Positions 35,086 to 46,660 of a stretch of DNA of 64,000 nucleotides are shown here, one piece after another. Below the pieces are notes generated by a model. The model searched no databases, had not been told where the DNA came from, and saw only the letters and a list, made by a program, of their open reading frames with translations. Source of the stretch: Diorhabda sublineata (taxonomy: Eukaryota > Arthropoda > Insecta > Coleoptera > Chrysomelidae); assembly GCF_026230105.1 (NCBI RefSeq), contig NC_079476.1, positions 33,284,559-33,348,558 of the forward strand, read 5' to 3'. Both the position numbers and the translations under genes were made by a program. Within the stretch, counting starts at the first letter, position 1, and every line of letters starts with the position of its first letter.

Positions 35086-36082
35086 ATTAGAAACTTTTAC
35101 ATGGACAATCTGTACAATCTAATGATGGCAAAAATGAATTTTTCAATTGATTTTTCAACAAAAAGGTACTTTTTGTTTAAATTTATAGTTTAGGAGATAT
35201 GTATATATGCCAAGAAAACCTTTCGCCATAAAGAGACATTCAGAAAAAAATTATCATAAATTGTAATTATTTATTGAAAATACATAAGGGAGGTATTAAA
35301 ACACAAAAAACATTTCTTGGAGAATGAATGAATAGATAAATAAACATCATATTACTGGCACAAGGAAACTGATGGAGCTGATTTCACACGAAGTTTTATC
35401 AATTACTATAAATTACTATAATGGGAAGATGAAAATCCTGACCCGTACAATTCAAACAAAGAACAAAAATCGATTTTGTGTTAAGGCGTCGGCAAAAATA
35501 GTGGGTAATAATTCAGTAGGTTCATATTTTTTGATAATAATCTGAATGGTCAGCGATAATTAGAATTTCTTCAAAATGATTTCCCACCCTTGTTATGTGA
35601 TGTATCTTTAAACATTCGTGTGAAAAAGGAGCCCCTCTTACTTCCTAAATAATGTTAAAAATCACTTAATAAAATTTGTTTTAATAGGTGAATTTGTCGG
35701 GGAGGTCCATTCGCATGGCCACCACGTTCTCCTGAATTAAATACAATAGATTTATTCTTTGGGGGATATCTTCAAAGCTTGGTATATGCAAAACCGGTAA
35801 AGGAACGAATTGATCGATAGAATAAACTTCTATTGTAACGCTATAAGGCAGAATCTGGCAAATTTATTAAACTTTTTTTCATTTCATTGGCTACCCAACT
35901 ACCTCCTATGAATATTTTCAATAAATAATTAGAATTTATGATAATCCAAAAATCTAAATATGTCCTAAACCATAAATTTTATCGAGTTAAACAAAGAGTA
36001 CCTTTTTATTGAAAAATGGATTGAAAAATTCATTTTTGCTACCTTTTGATTGTAGAGATTGTCCCTGTAAAAGTTTCCATTT
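35086..36082 (+). mobile_element. IS630-like DNA transposon with about 110-bp TIRs
   Basis: Long inverted repeats bound the unit: 35086-35195 starts AGAAACTTTTACATGGACAA, and 35968-36082 read inward starts GGAAACTTTTACAGGGACAA. Both continue through GGCAAAAATGAATTTTTCAA and AAAAAGGTACT. Between them, in broken plus-strand frames, is a DDE transposase: WEDENPDPYNSNKEQKSI near 35430, HSCEKGAPLTS near 35620, NRWIGRGGPFAWPPRSPELN near 35690 and TIDLFFGGYLQSLVYAKPV near 35740. These are the W.DENPH, MWF.HDGAP.H and W.PRSPDLTPLDFFLWGY motifs of this superfamily. The N-terminal HTH is not visible. Stops and frameshifts make it inactive. Confidence 0.7.
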
Positions 36083-37447
36083 CATACACGCACACTTGAA
36101 AACCGAAGATGTAGGAGTCTGCGAAAAATTAGCTGTACGCCATCTAACGGCGTCGGTGATAATTTAATATAGCGGAAACTATGAGATATAATAAGTGGTC
36201 CCATCTATTGTTAGATGGCCATAATTTAGGATCTACATTCTGGAAGAAGAAGCTAACTGTAACTAGACAAAAGTTTCTAGAGAAGCAGTTATCTGTTAAT
36301 AGACGCAAAGTTTCTACAATGTTCTACAATAATTGCAGGAACATATATACGCTAAGAGCTCACAGTAGATTAAATTGGTGATGTTTTATTCAGTGTTGGT
36401 TATTATAATGTTTTGTAGTATTATAATTATTATGACAAGTATTTTAATGAATTTTTAAGTTTCTCGTACATACACGAATGTGTATTTATGTATTTTTATC
36501 CTCAATTATTTTGAATACGCCAATTTTAAAAGCAAACATCAACAAAACAAAATGGTCTTCAGATACGAGAAAAAATTTTTGGAGCTGATTAGAGCTAGAC
36601 CTTCTTTTGAAGTATTAAAAAGCCAAACATACATTAGGATGAGAATTTTGTCTGTACTAACAACATGAGTATATATTAAGAGTAATAAAAAATTCCCTAG
36701 CGTGGTATGCAACTAAAACAATGGGGCAAAACCGTCATGAAAGCAGATGAACGTGATGAGGATACTAAGGAAAAAGTAACATTAGTAAATATCTACGGTT
36801 TTCAAAAATGGAGCACAAAGCACAAAAAGTTACAAGAATAATTGTTAAAAAAAAAAAGAGTAAAGATTCAGGTTATCGGTCGAAACCACGCAGACAAATA
36901 TAGAGATAAATTGGAATAAAATAAAAAAAAAATTGAAAAACAGAAAATTTTTGTCAGTGAACCGTAAAAATATATCTGACGGTAACACTCTTCTATATAT
37001 TAGACATTGTTGCCTCTTTTCATAACTGTAGTGTGCCTTATAATTCACAGTTTCTTCCATTTCGTGGTGTCTGGTGATTTATTTCTTGTATTCCATATCA
37101 TTTTCTCCCGAACTTTTATTGCCACTCCTTTCTAGGCATCTTTGAATTCAACAGTAAAAGTGAAAGAGGATTATTCATATTGTATCACATTCTCTTTGAA
37201 ATCTAATTTTGCATGTTTTTCTAACAGATTATTTAGTTATGAAAACCAGTTTCGTTTAATAAATTTCTAAAATAAAACAATTCATTCAATGATAGATTAT
37301 ACAACTATGTTAGTGCAGTTGTTCGTTTGCAATTAATATTTTAAGGTATTGTTTTTAGTAATCGACTTTACCTTCCTATAATAACCAAAAAATTTTATTC
37401 AAAATAAATGTAAATATGTCATTGATAACTACAATAATAAGTATTAT
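36083..37447. other. Stretch without recognised gene
   Basis: A short inverted repeat GCCATCTAAC / GTTAGATGGC occurs at 36138 and 36210. Short open frames at 36181-36668 (+) are not recognised. Confidence 0.35.
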
Positions 37448-37969
37448 TACGAAAGCTGTTTTTTTTCAACCTCTGATCGCTTTGTGCAGCCGTTACGCGG
37501 ACAGAAGAAAGCGGGCATGCGCTGTAGGCGACTGCGAAGCTCTCGCACTACACACTCCGCCATCGTTGACATTCAGGCGTCAGTCGGCGTTGTGCTAAAG
37601 CCACGTAAACATGTCCGTCATTATTGATGCTCCCACCAAGTGTGAGTTACGAAGTGTGATTCGTTTTCTACAGGCTGAAGGCCATAGTGCTGCAGAAATC
37701 CATCGGAGAATGAGTCGTGTGTTTGGGGAAAGCTTCATGAGTGATGGTGTTGTGCAGAATGTTTAAATAGAACCGCAGATTCACCATTACTGCTTTGTCT
37801 ACGGAATTTCCAGGAATTTCAAGGTCTGTTTCTTTGAAGAGGTTATTGAAAAGTTTGTTCACAGATATGACAAATGTCTCAATCTCTTCGGTGATTATGT
37901 CGAAAAGTAACCGTAAGTGTACCAATCTCCTATCCTCCTATCGGAGGTTGAAAAAAAACGACCCTCGTA
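37448..37969 (+). mobile_element. 518-bp internally deleted mariner with intact ends
   Basis: TA-flanked element with about 32-bp TIRs: left TACGAAAGCTGTTTTTTTTC continuing AACCTCTGAT, right read inward TACGAGGGTCGTTTTTTTTC continuing AACCTCCGAT. The sequence is less A+T-rich than its surroundings. The transposase start is unbroken from ATG at 37611: MSVIIDAPTKCELRSVIRFL, then QAEGHSAAEIHRRMSRVFGE, SFMSDGVVQ, the mariner N-terminal HTH_48-type region. It then jumps by deletion through a piece of linker (FPGISRSVS) to EEVIEKFVHRYDKCLNLFGD and YVEK with its own stop at about 37910. The DDE core has been cut out precisely, leaving both ends. This looks young and is a candidate non-autonomous element. 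Confidence 0.8.
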
Positions 37970-38739
37970 GTAGCACAGGCCAAGGAATTCCATCCATATT
38001 TCTGCAGAGCCATAAATAAAGAGGTAATAACCATAAAGTTCAGGCTGTATCTTTCAGTACTCTTGTAGAAAGGCAATCGATAGTTTCAATCATAAAAATT
38101 TCTTATAGCGTCAGCTTGAACTTACGTTGAATGTATGCATTACTATAATTGAAGACATATCAAAGACAGACGAACAGTTTTTAATTTTTGTGTGTCAATT
38201 ATCAAAAGACAGTAATTTCTTTTAATATTATTAGCAGAGCTAAAGGATAAGAGAAGCTGACATTTAATTTTTCATTAATTACATCCTTAGTGACATTAGA
38301 CTTGTTAGTAACATGATAATCTTACATCCATAATGAAACGAAATTTGTAAATGTCTACTCATAAAAAATGATAATGGATTTGAAGACTCCATAGCTGAAT
38401 ATACTCCTAGCCATCGACAAATGGAGGTGGTCGATGTCTGCTTGTGGCAGAGTTCTCAGTTCTCAGAACCTTCAACTTCCTGGATTAATTGCATCGGGGT
38501 ATTATAGGTTGGTGCAAATTTGCCATTTCCTTTACCTAATTTTACAACATATTCTGCAGATGTATGATGAGATATTAATTTGGTAACTGATATAGGGTTA
38601 GACAGATGAGAAGATACGAGTTCATATTTAAAAAAATAATTTTAAGAAAAGTACATAGTTCATTGATAATATGTTTGTTATATATTAAAATAAATGGTTT
38701 GAAAATTTATTTAAGAAAAATAACATCGTTAAAATATGA
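37970..38739. other. AT-rich stretch without recognised content
   Basis: Nothing recognised. Confidence 0.35.
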
Positions 38740-39300
38740 ACCGATGCGCTCACGGCATTCATTTAATCAAGCACTAAATTTGCCTATGACGGCAGGTATT
38801 CTCTTTGATGGTTGCCATTTCGTGACGGATATTTTTTTTAATTATGTCGCTTTGTTAGCAACTTTAGATTTAACATAACCCCACAGGGAAAAATCTATAG
38901 GTGTTAGATCGAGACTTCGTGGAGACCAACTTATGTTTCTCTCCAGGAAATCAATTTCCCGAACTCGTGGCACATACATATTAGACGTGTGTGTGTTGAT
39001 CCATCCTGCTGCCAGAATCTTTAGAAAAGTAAGTGCTTATAATTCCTCGCGTTGACATCTTAGTCCATATGGTCCCTTTAGGCAAGTGTAGAGGATTCTG
39101 ATATATGTGTTTTAGATTGGTAACACTCCAGTAGCGATAATTTTGCTTGTTCACGTGTCCATCTTTTCTACCCGGTTGCCAAACAATGAAGCGCCTGGCG
39201 TATCATTTATGTAAGTGAGGGACATTGCGAATACTGCAAAATTTCTCACGCGCTACATTCGCCGAATTACCGTTTTCGTTAAACTCACGCACGGTCCGCT
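38740..39300 (-). mobile_element. IS630/Tc1-like DDE transposase relic (copy 2)
   Basis: This copy aligns with the minus-strand relic at 11243-12235. Shared DNA stretches include GCGCCTGGCGTATCATTT near 39190, TTAAACTCACGCACG near 39278 and the end region near 38750-38900, which encodes HKLVSTKSRSNTYRFFPVGL-type sequence from the SPDLTP.DFFLWGY block. The region 39000-39100 also parallels copy 1 (pattern EEL*ALT..DSGSRMD). It is as decayed as copy 1. The two copies are independent insertions or share an old duplication. Confidence 0.55.
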
Positions 39301-39680
39301 CCCGAAAAACGCTCCATAGCGACTAAATTCCCAAGAGCCAGGGTACTGCCCATATAGAATTTTACGATGGGCCCAGTATAGGCCCAGATTTGGACCAAGT
39401 ATGTGCAACTGTGGTCCTAGCTTGGAAGCCATTATTGGGACAGACTTGGTGGGACTCTGAGATGATAACAATCTCCCTCGCTTGGTTTGCAAACCTGGAC
39501 CGGGCATGGTTACCTAGATAAACCCAAGACTGATCTGCAACCGTAGGCCAGACGGGTTGCTTGTAATGGATTGGGATGGTCGAGATAAGGTTACCCAGAC
39601 TTCAACTAGGATTGGGCCATTATTGGTTTGTCATGGCCGGGTTTACCAGCGTTAGCCCAAACTAAGCACCGTACATGCCA
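39301..39680. repeat. GC-richer patch of degenerate GGCCCAG/TTGG repeats
   Basis: About 380 bp with strikingly higher G+C than its surroundings and imperfect short repeats: GGGCCCAGTATAGGCCCAGA, TTTGGACCAAGTATG, TGGTCCTAGCTTGG, TGGACCGGGCATGG, AGACTTGGTGGGACT, GGTTACCCAGACTT, GATTGGGCCATTATTGG. It abuts the IS630-like relic on its left. It may be the tandem-repeat interior of a transposon. No coding signal was identified. Confidence 0.45.
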
Positions 39681-40656
39681 AATCATTTAATTTTAGGTCT
39701 CTTTTGATTGAAAATAAGTTTTATAAAACAGGCAAACAATTAACGTTTCGCCCTATTTCTCTCTCGACATTAACAACTTGCATGATTATATTAATCCCCT
39801 ACAACAAAAATATCAAAATAAAAATCTGTTTTAACCCCAATAAATCATTTTTCATTAGTTGTTATACCTCAAAAATAAGTAGCAGCCATCAATTAAACTT
39901 ATAGTTGTTTTAAACTTTTTTATCTTTGACAGCTTTCTCGTAACTTTATATGTGAAACATTTCTAGAAATTTTTCTCTTGTATTTGGTTTCGTTCCAAGA
40001 AATTTTTTAATACTATTTTTTCAATAGAGAAATTTCGTATTTATTGTACTATTCAATTTAAAAACGTAGAGCGTCGTCATGATGTTTCTAAATAATTTTT
40101 CCTTCTTAATACTGACAATATTATCAAAATCTGATCTGATGATCCATGTTTGTCGTATTGATCGCTATAGTAAAAAATATTTAAGACGTTTAAGGTGAAT
40201 TATGATCAAATACTACAATCAAAAAGAGGGAAATTTGTCTATATTTTCATGTTTCGGTCAATTAAGTTGTTGACTTCACATTCGTAAGGTCATACTATCG
40301 AAATCCTTTCAATCGTGTTAAAGTTCATGAAATTCCAATACGTTTAATACCAACAATAATTTCTGGTAAATCAGCTAATGCAGTTTTAAACCATATATCG
40401 CTCTTGATCACGTAATCCCCTCCAATTCGAGTACATAAGTACTAAATTAAATACTAGACGACCATCAGCGTATCCGAATAGAAAATTGGGCCAGAGTTTA
40501 AATTTTGTTATTCCGAGACATCACAAAATTGAACAGGGATTTTTTTATTAGAATCAGTGTTTCTCGACAACAAGATCATTGACACATGGTACAGTTATGA
40601 TACAATTAATAACGTCAACTACGACACCTTAATATTAACAAACTGTTCGGATTACG
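39681..40656. other. AT-rich stretch without recognised content
   Basis: Nothing recognised. Confidence 0.35.
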
Positions 40657-40870
40657 TACGAGGTGTGGCTATTAAATAACGAAACTGTGCGTCTAGAGGG
40701 AGCCCTAGACGGGTGGGGTAAAAAACGAATAGTGCATTAGGTATCTAGATATCTTGTCTATACACGTCTCAAATCAATATATTGAAGGGAAGCATTCGAA
40801 TGTAGAATAATTTTCATAATAAAACCCCTTTTCGTAACCAGTCTAGTTATTTAATAACCAGCCACATTTA
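40657..40870. mobile_element. 214-bp mariner-type MITE (TGTGGCTATTAAATAAC ends)
   Basis: Left end TACGAGGTGTGGCTATTAAA continues TAACGAAACTG. The right end read inward is TAAATGTGGCTGGTTATTAA, continuing ATAACTAGACTG. The core TGTGGCT(GG)TTATTAAATAAC is a TIR type used by one group of insect mariners. The 150 bp between contain no transposase sequence. Sequence just outside the right end (40870-40960) resembles mariner 5' leader, so it may be a solo end pair of a larger nest. Confidence 0.55.
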
Positions 40871-41121
40871 TATTGTGATCAACTTGTTCGTATGTGGTTA
40901 ACTGTCAGTGGAATTTTGCAGTGCTGACATTTGTGAGGATCAGAAGCGACCATTAAATATCCGTGAGTACTAGTGGTACCCGCGTACAACAACTGAGTCT
41001 CTACGACTCATGGCAGGAAAGTCGATGGACTGTTGAATTTCATGTATTGCAGCTTGACCAATGGTCTTACACTAGTTATGAGATCATTGTGAATTTGTAT
41101 CGAGTAACTGTGGAGGTTAAC

Positions 41122-41385
41122 CGTCGAAGCTTATTTTGCAGCTTGATCTACAAGTTCATCGCCATGTACCCTAGATTAAAGTAATGGTAACACCAGAGCT
41201 TTCAAGCCGATCAATGACGACAAACAATCAGCTATACACTCTCCATAAACTCCATTAGACAAATATATCTTGTACACTTTTTTATCTCTTTATTGATCGG
41301 CTCGAAAGCTCTGGTGTTACCATTACTTTAATCTAGGGTATATGGCGATGAACTTGCAGATCAAGCTGCAAAAAAAGCTTCGACG
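41122..41385. repeat. Long hairpin built from LINE RNase H sequence
   Basis: Two arms of about 93 bp, roughly 41122-41214 and 41293-41385, are inverted copies separated by a loop of about 78 bp. Shared core stretches are CCCTAGATTAAAGTAATGGT and AACACCAGAGCTTTC. The right arm, on the plus strand, encodes GDELADQAAKKASTTR, the end of a LINE RNase H domain (pattern GNE.AD..AK.A), so the left arm is the same fragment inverted. A transcript through it would fold into a long stem. Confidence 0.75.
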
Positions 41386-42542
41386 ACGAGGATAGGAAAT
41401 TCGAAGCTTGGAGGATTGTAGACGATGTCGTTGGATATCACTGTATAGAATTTGATTTTATTGAGTGGAATTGATAATATTTAGAAATAGTTATTTCAGT
41501 ATGTTTGGTGAATATTTTAAGAGATGTATTGAATTTTGGTTGTTGCTTTTTCCAAGGAGGATAGGATGAAATAGGAATGGGAGCTCTTTCAGTTTGTTAT
41601 TGGTTATTGGTTATTGCTGGAAGTAATTGAAGTTTAGAAACAGAATTCTTGGTGTCAGATGAACGATTTATCAGCTGATAAACTGGATTATCAAGTTGTG
41701 CTGAAACTTTTACACATTATAAAATGAGAGGTATTGAACAGCGGAAATACAACATTAAATGTGTAAAAATTATAGAGAAAATAAAGATAGAGACATTGGC
41801 ATATAAATGAAATTGTAGTATATGACAAGAGAGAAACAGCATCGATTTACAACTCTGAGTCCCCCTCACTCACCAACTCACCAAGAAAATCAAAACTTTC
41901 TCCTCTTTTGCTATTCCTAGCACTTGGATCTTCGACGTCATTTTGAACGAATCATAATAGAGTAGAGAGAAATAGAGAGTGTTCCTTCTCTCTCTGCAAG
42001 GAGTTCGGGCTTACTTGAACAAGCTCCCATATCTCGCTCTATATTTTCTATATGTTAAAAAGGCACAATTTGAATAAAAATCCAAAACTATTCGGTGTTT
42101 TAATGAATTGTTATACCAAGTTTGTTATGAAAACGGTTTCTAAGCTGAATCCGCTTCTGCATATACATATAGTTTTATCTTTTTTGCATATTTGACGCTT
42201 TAGTGCCAACTAATGATTGGTTCTGATATTATTTCCTGTTAATTTCTGTAGTTCTAGCAGTGTTTATTCGCTATACACTACCCCTTATCGAATGGCTTTT
42301 CTAGGTCGGTGTTTATTACATTCTTGGCATTTGTTGCTTGAATTGCAAATTAAATGCGCGAGGAAGCGGAAAACTTTTTTTAAAATAACAAATACTATGA
42401 ACAAGACATGAGTACATTATTTAAGTCATTCATTGTGGAGAAATTAATTTCATTTGACCTTCACCAAAAATTATTCACATAAAATTCTTGACAAAAAATA
42501 GTTGACAATATTGAATTAAGCTGTCTTTTTTGATAACATTTA
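41386..42542. other. Stretch without recognised content
   Basis: Nothing recognised apart from short pyrimidine-rich tracts near 41880-42000. Confidence 0.35.
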
Positions 42543-42935
42543 TACGAGGGCTGCTACTTAAGATTGACAAATAAAAACAAATATTTATAATTGTATTGTA
42601 CTGTTGCATGCGTTTGAATCAATTATTCAAACACTTTTTCCATTCTGATTAAGGTAGCTCCAAAATATGTGATTTGAACGCATCAACCGCTTCTTCAGGG
42701 GTAGAAAAACGATGAACTCGCTATTTATTTTTGATCTGCGGAAATAAGAAGAAATCATTGGATGCCAAACGAGGACTATATGTTGACTGACAAATCAATT
42801 CGATGTTTTGACCGTTCAAAAACGTTTTAGTTTGAACTGATGTGTGAGAGCTCGCATTATTTTGGTGGAAAATGATTCATCTTCTGCAATTGGTTTCCCT
42901 GGATTCAACGCAGAAACAATCGGATAAGGTACCAA
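42543..42935 (-). mobile_element. mariner 3' fragment, ACGAGGGTTGC-TIR family (copy 3)
   Basis: The terminal repeat TACGAGGGCTGCTACTTAAG at 42543 is the 3' end of the element. The minus strand then reads, from about 42935 leftward, QGNQLQKMNHFPPK-type sequence (the HHDNASSHTS block in another frame), HRIDLSV, DFFLFPQIKNK-like residues, FFYP*RSG (from STPEEAVDAF) and SEWKKCLNN*FKRMQQ. The 5' half is absent. Related to 525-1316 and 26133-26856. Confidence 0.7.
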
Positions 42936-45799
42936 TAGAGAGGATGTCAGAATGTTATGTAGCGTTGTGCGTAGAATGGTTTGAACCGTATTACATTAAA
43001 TAATTTTCGATATTTTACATTATGTGATTACAGAGTCCTATATATAAGACATATATATATATAAAACAAATATTGGAAAAATAATTTTTATTGTTATGTA
43101 GAACGTCAACGTTTGAGTTATAATATACCATATATTTTTAGCCTTGATGAAGATCAAATAAAAGATCGAAACGTTTAAAAAACTCTTGAACAGTTTTATT
43201 TTCAGCCCTCAAACCCCCAATACTATTCGAAATTACATTCTAGGAAAGACAATAATTTCAACAATGAAATGTTTTGTAGAACTCTAACTTGGTGTTAGTA
43301 AAATATTTTCAGAAAGAAGCCGGTTTTAATAAGTCATTATTTTTGGTAACGGTTGTTACATTTTTCTTCAAAATGTTTGAAGGAAAACGTAATAAACCGA
43401 ATAACATGTTCGAAGAAAAAAATAAATTCAAGGAATTACTTTTTTTGTAAACTTACCAGTCTTACGAAGATAAGAAATCAAACCAAGAAGATTGTGGTGA
43501 TTAGCAATATTAAGGTATAGTAGTGCTCACATATTGAAAAGACTGAACGAGTAGAAAAAATAGGAAAAAAAGCAGTGAGAAGAAAGCATAGATGTTAACG
43601 ATAAGATATTGTGTTTTCACACAATCAAAGCTACAACAAAGTACAAACAGAATGGCATATTACACGGTACTTATTAAGAAAAATGGTATACACTACACGG
43701 GCAGAAGTTTTACAGCTCTGAATTAGCCGTGGCCATAGCGTGCAGTGTAGAAATGAAAATATCTGATCTTATAGTGAAATATACTATTCTGAAGCAACCC
43801 ACACCATAAATATATTATCAACCATTGTTTTTGTAATTGAATGATATTTAAATCGGTATTTCAAAAAAAAAAGAATTTCATAAAATTTAACAAACTCAAC
43901 AAACATTTAAGTTCATTTTTATTTGTATTTGTTGTATTTTGATGAATTTAATATTTTATAATAAAATTGAATTAGCACAATTCTCGTTTCAATAATATAA
44001 GTATTTTTCAATTTTTTAATATTTTTTACATATGTATAAAGTATATATTCATATAATTTTTCTACTACCGTGCGTTAAGTAAGTACTATAGACACACTTT
44101 CAAGTGAATTAAACATAATTTACGAGGCTCACATGCGGAAGGTCCCAGGTTCAAGTCAAGCTGATGCCATTTTTATTTTTCTACTTGTAGTAATAATTAT
44201 TTATTAGGCGGCATTTATACATGCCGAACAGAAGAATTTGAAAATGTAATAACTCATATTCATTCGTATGTTATTTTGTTAATTTGTTCTAATCTTGACT
44301 AAAATGTTCAAAATATAAATTAACAAAATTTTACTTTGGCATTTCATTGCCACAACCATACAATTATAATTACTAGCAATTTGGCGAAGAGGTTTTACTA
44401 CAACCACTACACAAATTCGCGCGTGGGACAGTGTAACTGTGAGTGAAGTGAATAGTGTGTTCAGTACATATATTAAGATAAAATAGAAGTCGATTACTAT
44501 ATTATTAGAAAGATACTTCAATATTTTCCCTTTTCGAAATATTCCAGCACCTCTATTGTATTTCCGGACCGCGCGGCAATGTCCCGTAAAGCCTGCTCTT
44601 TTTAGGGTCGTAATTCAAAAAGGTTGAATCGAAAACGGTCATTCACTAAAGCTGTCACGATCCACAATCACAATAATAAACAATTCCACGTTTATTCGGT
44701 GCACATACAATTTATTGTGATTAATATTTTTCCAGAACTGGTTTTTATTCATTGTGAGGTCGCATCTGTACGGGTTGGTGTTGATCATGATCTCATTGAT
44801 TAGTTTCAATAAAATGTACAACGAAAACAATGATTGTGTTTTATTTTGAATTATAACATTGGAAAGATATTTAATGTTTTCGATAGTTATTGGAAAGTAA
44901 TCAATTGAAAATTTTGTTATTTTGATATTTGTTTAACTCAAAAAATTAGTAGTTGTTGCTACTTTTGGTACAATATATCGTGGAAATATTTGATATATTT
45001 TGTTTTGTTTGTTTCCATTTCATCTCCTATTTTATTTAACATGAAGAACCCATCCGTATTGTCTGTTATTTTCTATTACTGGAGGCACGATTTCCAGCAA
45101 TCACCATGGGCATATACCATAGGCGTTACATCTTCTACCTACTAAAACATATTGATCCATATTAGTATATTTGGAGCGTTTTGGGAATGATACCTAGACA
45201 GAATTTTGTACTACGTAAATGAGACTTGGGCCAACCACCATGATATTGGATCAAAAGAGAGGTGGTAATCTTCTGATTAATGGAAACTTCTCACCCAGCT
45301 CAAAAAACCATTAATGGATAATGGAAGGATAATTAATGCCATATTATTTTAAAGAATACAACAACTTATGTAAACAGATTTTATTCTGGTTTTTTTGTAA
45401 ATTTGAATGACTTTTCGAATTCAAGAATTTTGAATTTTACTGTGGAGAATTATCCGTTAGCAATTTGAATCGAATAAGTAATGGTCCTTCTCTTCTTTGC
45501 ATATAATTTCAAACGTTCCCTCTTTTTTTCTACAATAGAAAGTAGTGCTGGTAGTACTTCACATTTTATTTGTGTACTTGTTCTGTTTCAATACTCTTTG
45601 AACTTATTTCTAGTTGCTTTCTTCAACTTTTTCTCTAAACCAAAAAAATTTGAGATATTTACGGTGCTAGCCGTTAGATCGGAAATAGTGGAAGCTTGAG
45701 GCATCTCACATAGCTTGATATTTCAATCATGAAGGATTCTTTTATTCTCCTGGAAAATTAAAGTCGACTCTGACCAGTAGCTGCTGCTTTTTTTTATTA
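42936..45799. other. AT-rich stretch, few signals
   Basis: Contains a (TA)n run near 43045-43062, the GATGAAG...CGAAACG motif at 43141-43174 (separate entry) and a degenerate tRNA B-box-like GGTTCAAGTC at 44148. The 72-codon hydrophobic frame at 45481-45699 (+) is not recognised. Confidence 0.35.
43141..43174 (+). other. Hammerhead-core-like motif (GATGA ... stem ... GAAAC)
   Basis: CCTTGATGAAGATC, an 8-nt A-rich loop, then GATCGAAACG places GATGA and GAAAC on either side of a 4-bp GATC/GATC stem, similar to the stem II arrangement of hammerhead ribozymes found in retroelements. The invariant CUGAUGA start is UUGAUGA here, there is an extra A, and I cannot build convincing stems I and III. 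More likely this is a decayed copy or the GATGAAG...CGAAACG motif seen in many arthropod repeats. Confidence 0.25.
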
Positions 45800-46660
45800 C
45801 ATTTTATTATATTGTAATGCGATTCCACAATTCTTCTCGGAAATCAACTGGAGAGGAATAAACATGCCCCCAAAGGAAGTAATCACATTTATTGAGGTCG
45901 GGTGAGCATGGAGGTCAATCTTGGCGACTATTATTTGCTCGTCCAATCCACTTATTTGTATATTGGGTCGTTTAAAAAGTATCTTACATTGTAAATCGAC
46001 AAATAAATCCACTTAACATCACGTTGGAAATGTTGAGGATTTTTTACATTTAACGCATGCCTCATCAGTAAAAACAATAAAAACAATTTGCTTGAAAACG
46101 AATATTCTGACGTAAATTAAACCGACAGAAATTCACTCGCTAAACCAAGTCTTGAGGTAACAATTCTTGAACTTTCTGGGCATGATATGGATGGAGTAAA
46201 TTACGGTTTAACAGTTCGGTATACAGATGATCTTAATATGTCACTATGTATAGATAAAATTCTAGTGTTAATATCTGTTGATCTTAAATGGTATTCAAAA
46301 TAAGTTCCTCATCTCATACACTCATTTGAACAGGACGTTCTCGATTAACACTACAAAACTGTTTTTGAAGCCTGTTTTTCAATATTAGAAAATGTTTCTC
46401 TGTGAGAAACTACGTGATTAGGTTGAAGTTTGGTCACCCGTAATTAACCCCCCGATCGTTTTCTACTTACCAACATTTAATGCCCTAAACAGTTTCATAG
46501 AGTATTCCAAATTTGGTATTTTTAACTTAAAGGGTTGCAAAAGAATCATATTTTCAAAAATGTTGGAGTTTACTTTGAGGCTTTACAACTTCCAAGCAAT
46601 GCCAACCTATACTTGCTCGGCTATACTTGTGTCGGTTTTTAGGTGGGAAGCCCTGTATAT
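45800..46660 (-). mobile_element. IS630-like DDE transposase relic with one TIR
   Basis: The minus strand starts with the terminal repeat TATACAGGGCTTCCCACCTA at 46660. In shifting frames it reads SRERPVQMSV-like HTH sequence near 46330, LNRNLLHPYHAQKVQELLPQ near 46200, FIVFTDEACVKCKKSSTF near 46080 (FTDE, first catalytic Asp) and, after a stop in place of W, PPCSPDLNKCDYFLWGHVYS near 45900, followed by PVDFREELWNRI. This is the complete domain order of an insect DDE_3 transposase (pattern ..LHPYH.Q.VQ.L...D, ILFTDEA.F, WP.RSPDL.P.D.FLWG). Two stops and several frameshifts make it inactive. It ends about 300 bp upstream of the promoter of the cuticle-type gene. Confidence 0.75.

Noticed and set aside
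36138..36220. Short inverted repeat GCCATCTAAC / GTTAGATGGC as MITE ends
   Set aside because: Only 10 bp, with no target duplication or internal structure; not enough to call an element.
44100..44165. tRNA-like or SINE-like sequence with GGTTCAAGTC B box
   Set aside because: The T-stem does not pair, no A box or acceptor stem can be placed, and no tRNA fold is possible. At best a very old tRNA-derived scrap.
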